This document shows positions 5,300-6,662 of a stretch of DNA of 6,662 bases, piece by piece. Made by a program: the position numbers and the translations under genes. Source of the stretch: Verrucomicrobia bacterium UBA1412 (GTDB taxonomy: Bacteria > Verrucomicrobiota > Verrucomicrobiia > Limisphaerales > UBA1412). Position 1 is the first letter of the stretch, and the number at the start of each line of letters is the position of its first letter. Location: positions 1-6,662 of the forward strand of contig DBPU01000078.1 of assembly GCA_002305615.1 (NCBI GenBank). Direction: 5' to 3'. Under the pieces are notes generated by a model, which saw only the letters and a program-made list of their open reading frames with translations, was not told the DNA's origin and did not search any database.

Positions 5300-6394
5300 T
5301 CAATTTTTCTGGGACTCTTCGCGAGGCAGCTCGGTCCGGTTGTGACAGACGACGCTGCGATTGGCCTCTTTAAAAGTCTGCTCGAAAAGATCCTTCCAGC
5401 CGCCCGGGATAAACCCGCGCAGAATCGTTGAAAAGAGAATCGATTTCACCTCTTTGCGAGAGACCTTCACTTTCTGGGTGGGATCAAGCGGATTGGTTTC
5501 ACCCAGGAGCTTGAGCGTTTTGGCACCGATCAGGATGGGCCAGGTACAGCCGAGCCTCATGAGCCAAGTCCGCCAGCGCCCGGGGGTATCCTCCAGATAT
5601 TGCGCGCCATCCTGCAGGTAGAACAGCGCCTTGGCCAGGTACCATTTATAGTAGGTGCGCAGGAAGGGATAGGAATCGGGATTCTTGAGCGATTCGACCG
5701 AGAGCTCGAGCTTCCGGAGCGATTTCTCGGGCAGGTAACAGCGGCCATTCTTCAGGTCTGCGGGCAGATCCCGGAGGATATTGACCAGCTGCAATCCTTT
5801 GCCGAAATGGATGGCGTTTTCAAAGAGTTTTTCTTCATTGATCTCCGCCTGGGGATAGAGATGGCGGCGGCAAATCCGGGTCCAGAACTCGCCCACGCAA
5901 CCTGCCACGCTGTAGGTATATTCATCCAACTCCTCCTCGGTCTGAAGCGCGCGAACCGTCTCGGGCTCACGTCCCACGACGAAGCGTTTGAGGTCCATCA
6001 ACTGCCCCTCGGTAATCGTCTCCAGGACGGTGTGAATATCGGCCCGGTCTTCGGCTGAAAATTTCTCGACTCTGCGGATGACCTCGCCGACATTCTCGAG
6101 CAAGGTTTTCTCCGAAGTCTCTCCCTGCGCCTGAAGCAGAGCCGAGACTTGCGAATCGCCCTCGACAAATGAACTGCTCTGGCCGGCCAGAATCGCCGCA
6201 CGCAACCGCTGCAATACTTCGACACGCACCTCCGCCGGGATCAGCTCCGTATCGGCGATCGTATCGGTGGCACGCGCCAGGAGATAAGCCGCGGAAATCT
6301 GCATACGGATGGAGCCGGGCAGCACGCGCATCGTCAGGTAAAACGAGCGCGAGACTTCTTTGAGAAGTTTCATGAGCTGTGGCTTGGATTGCAT
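5300..6394 (-). CDS. Squalene/phytoene synthase family protein, probably squalene synthase
   Basis: The product (364 residues from the chosen start) belongs to the head-to-head isoprenyl diphosphate synthases, which condense two farnesyl or geranylgeranyl diphosphates through a cyclopropyl intermediate. Both Mg-diphosphate-binding aspartate motifs are present: DTIAD (44-48) and NILRDLPAD (205-213, with D209 and D213). Also visible are SRSFYLTMRVLP (15-26) near the N-terminus, YSVAGCVGEFW (161-171) and FGKGLQLV just before the second motif. The length exceeds the roughly 280 residues usual for the split HpnC/HpnD enzymes, and the SFYLT...AYLLARATDTIADT segment resembles single-enzyme bacterial squalene synthases, so squalene for hopanoids or sterols is more likely than phytoene; product identity is inference. 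The ATG at 6392-6394 is preferred over the upstream ATG at 6497-6499 because AAGGGAG lies 7 nt before it and the longer form would overlap argH and add 35 unconserved residues. No hopanoid or carotenoid genes are in view to settle the pathway. Confidence 0.85.
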   Translation of the reverse strand: MQSKPQLMKLLKEVSRSFYLTMRVLPGSIRMQISAAYLLARATDTIADTELIPAEVRVEVLQRLRAAILAGQSSSFVEGDSQVSALLQAQGETSEKTLLENVGEVIRRVEKFSAEDRADIHTVLETITEGQLMDLKRFVVGREPETVRALQTEEELDEYTYSVAGCVGEFWTRICRRHLYPQAEINEEKLFENAIHFGKGLQLVNILRDLPADLKNGRCYLPEKSLRKLELSVESLKNPDSYPFLRTYYKWYLAKALFYLQDGAQYLEDTPGRWRTWLMRLGCTWPILIGAKTLKLLGETNPLDPTQKVKVSRKEVKSILFSTILRGFIPGGWKDLFEQTFKEANRSVVCHNRTELPREESQKN

Positions 6395-6401
6395 CCCGTG
6401 G

Positions 6402-6408
6402 CTCCCTT
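6402..6408 (-). promoter_or_regulatory. Shine-Dalgarno sequence that decides the synthase start
   Basis: On the minus strand AAGGGAG lies 7 nt before the ATG at 6392-6394, a near-ideal ribosome binding site. It falls in the 40-nt gap after the argH stop and supports the shorter synthase start. Confidence 0.75.
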
Positions 6409-6434
6409 GCGTTGTTTCTGCGGGTGAGCGCAAA

Positions 6435-6662
6435 TTACGATTTTTCCCGGCCCATGGAGTAGGCTCCCAGGCGCTCCTGCCAGTGCGCGAACTCCGCATT
6501 CATCGGTTGAGTGCCGCCGGAGCCGACGCAGGTTTTCTTGCTCATCGCTTTTTCCAGCCGGAATGTCTCCAGAATATCGGCTTCAAAAAGCGGGTTCACC
6601 TGCCGGAATTCCTCCAGCGAAAGTTCGTTCAGGAGGACACCTTTCTTCTCAGCCATGGCGAC
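6435..6662 (-). CDS. argH: Argininosuccinate lyase, C-terminal end (5' end lies outside the window)
   Basis: This frame is open to the right edge and ends with TAA at 6435-6437, giving 75 residues. They read like the C-terminus of argininosuccinate lyase, the cytoplasmic tetrameric enzyme that splits argininosuccinate into arginine and fumarate in the last step of arginine synthesis. The helix with L-ELSLEEFRQVNPLFEADI matches the family's leucine-rich 'LEEF...PLFEEDV' segment, followed by the late GSGGTQP turn and a final amphipathic helix. The ATG at 6654-6656 is probably internal, since the frame continues upstream with Val-Ala and the protein would otherwise be a small fragment of its family. 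The active-site regions are not in view. The synthase gene follows 40 nt downstream on the same strand, suggesting co-transcription. An alternative within the fumarase/aspartase superfamily is possible but less likely. Confidence 0.7.
   Translation of the reverse strand, partial: VAMAEKKGVLLNELSLEEFRQVNPLFEADILETFRLEKAMSKKTCVGSGGTQPMNAEFAHWQERLGAYSMGREKS

Noticed and set aside
5600..6058. Plus-strand 152-codon frame opposite the synthase gene
   Set aside because: It is antisense to the region carrying the second aspartate motif of the synthase and has no domain of its own.
6395..6499. Upstream ATG at 6497-6499 as start of the synthase
   Set aside because: It overlaps the argH coding end, adds 35 residues without family similarity, and ignores the strong ribosome binding site ahead of the ATG at 6392-6394.

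Overview
The window suggests a chromosomal segment from a GC-rich bacterium, most plausibly of the Verrucomicrobiota or wider PVC group. This is an inference from three things: a GT4 glycosyltransferase whose second acceptor-motif Glu is Gln, a long single-chain squalene/phytoene-type synthase downstream of argH, and intergenic DNA full of CGCAGAT-type repeats and tight-looped palindromes. No rRNA or other phylogenetic marker is present, so the assignment is tentative.

Layout. Positions 1-115 are the Ala/Pro-rich tail of an upstream gene. It overlaps the GTG start of a complete family-4 glycosyltransferase (112-1281, +). On the right, a squalene/phytoene-synthase-family gene (5300-6394, -) lies behind the 3' end of argH (6435-6662, -). 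The two flanking units converge, so everything from 1282 to 5299 lies behind two stop codons.

That convergent junction holds an island of about 4 kb. From outside to inside it has: CGCAGAT-family direct repeats (1316-1382 and 5178-5270); mosaics of short perfect palindromes with mostly 3-nt loops (1453-1576 and 4652-5172), sharing modules in inverted and permuted order; and a visibly AT-rich core (about 1620-4640). The core carries a candidate promoter with an adjoining palindrome, a 64-codon small ORF broken by one base in a T run (1820-2015), and a large intact gene (2033-4528). That gene encodes an 831-residue N6-adenine DNA methyltransferase with a PD-(D/E)XK-like motif near its N-terminus. 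The arrangement fits a single-polypeptide (Type IIG/IIL-like) restriction-modification gene.

How the parts relate. The flanking genes look like housekeeping or envelope functions: surface polysaccharide glycosylation, arginine biosynthesis and head-to-head isoprenoid condensation. The core differs in base composition and looks horizontally acquired, placed where it interrupts neither neighbour. The broken small ORF may have been a partner or regulator of the methyltransferase gene, but it has no recognisable domain. No transposase, integrase, tRNA, CRISPR array or rRNA is visible.
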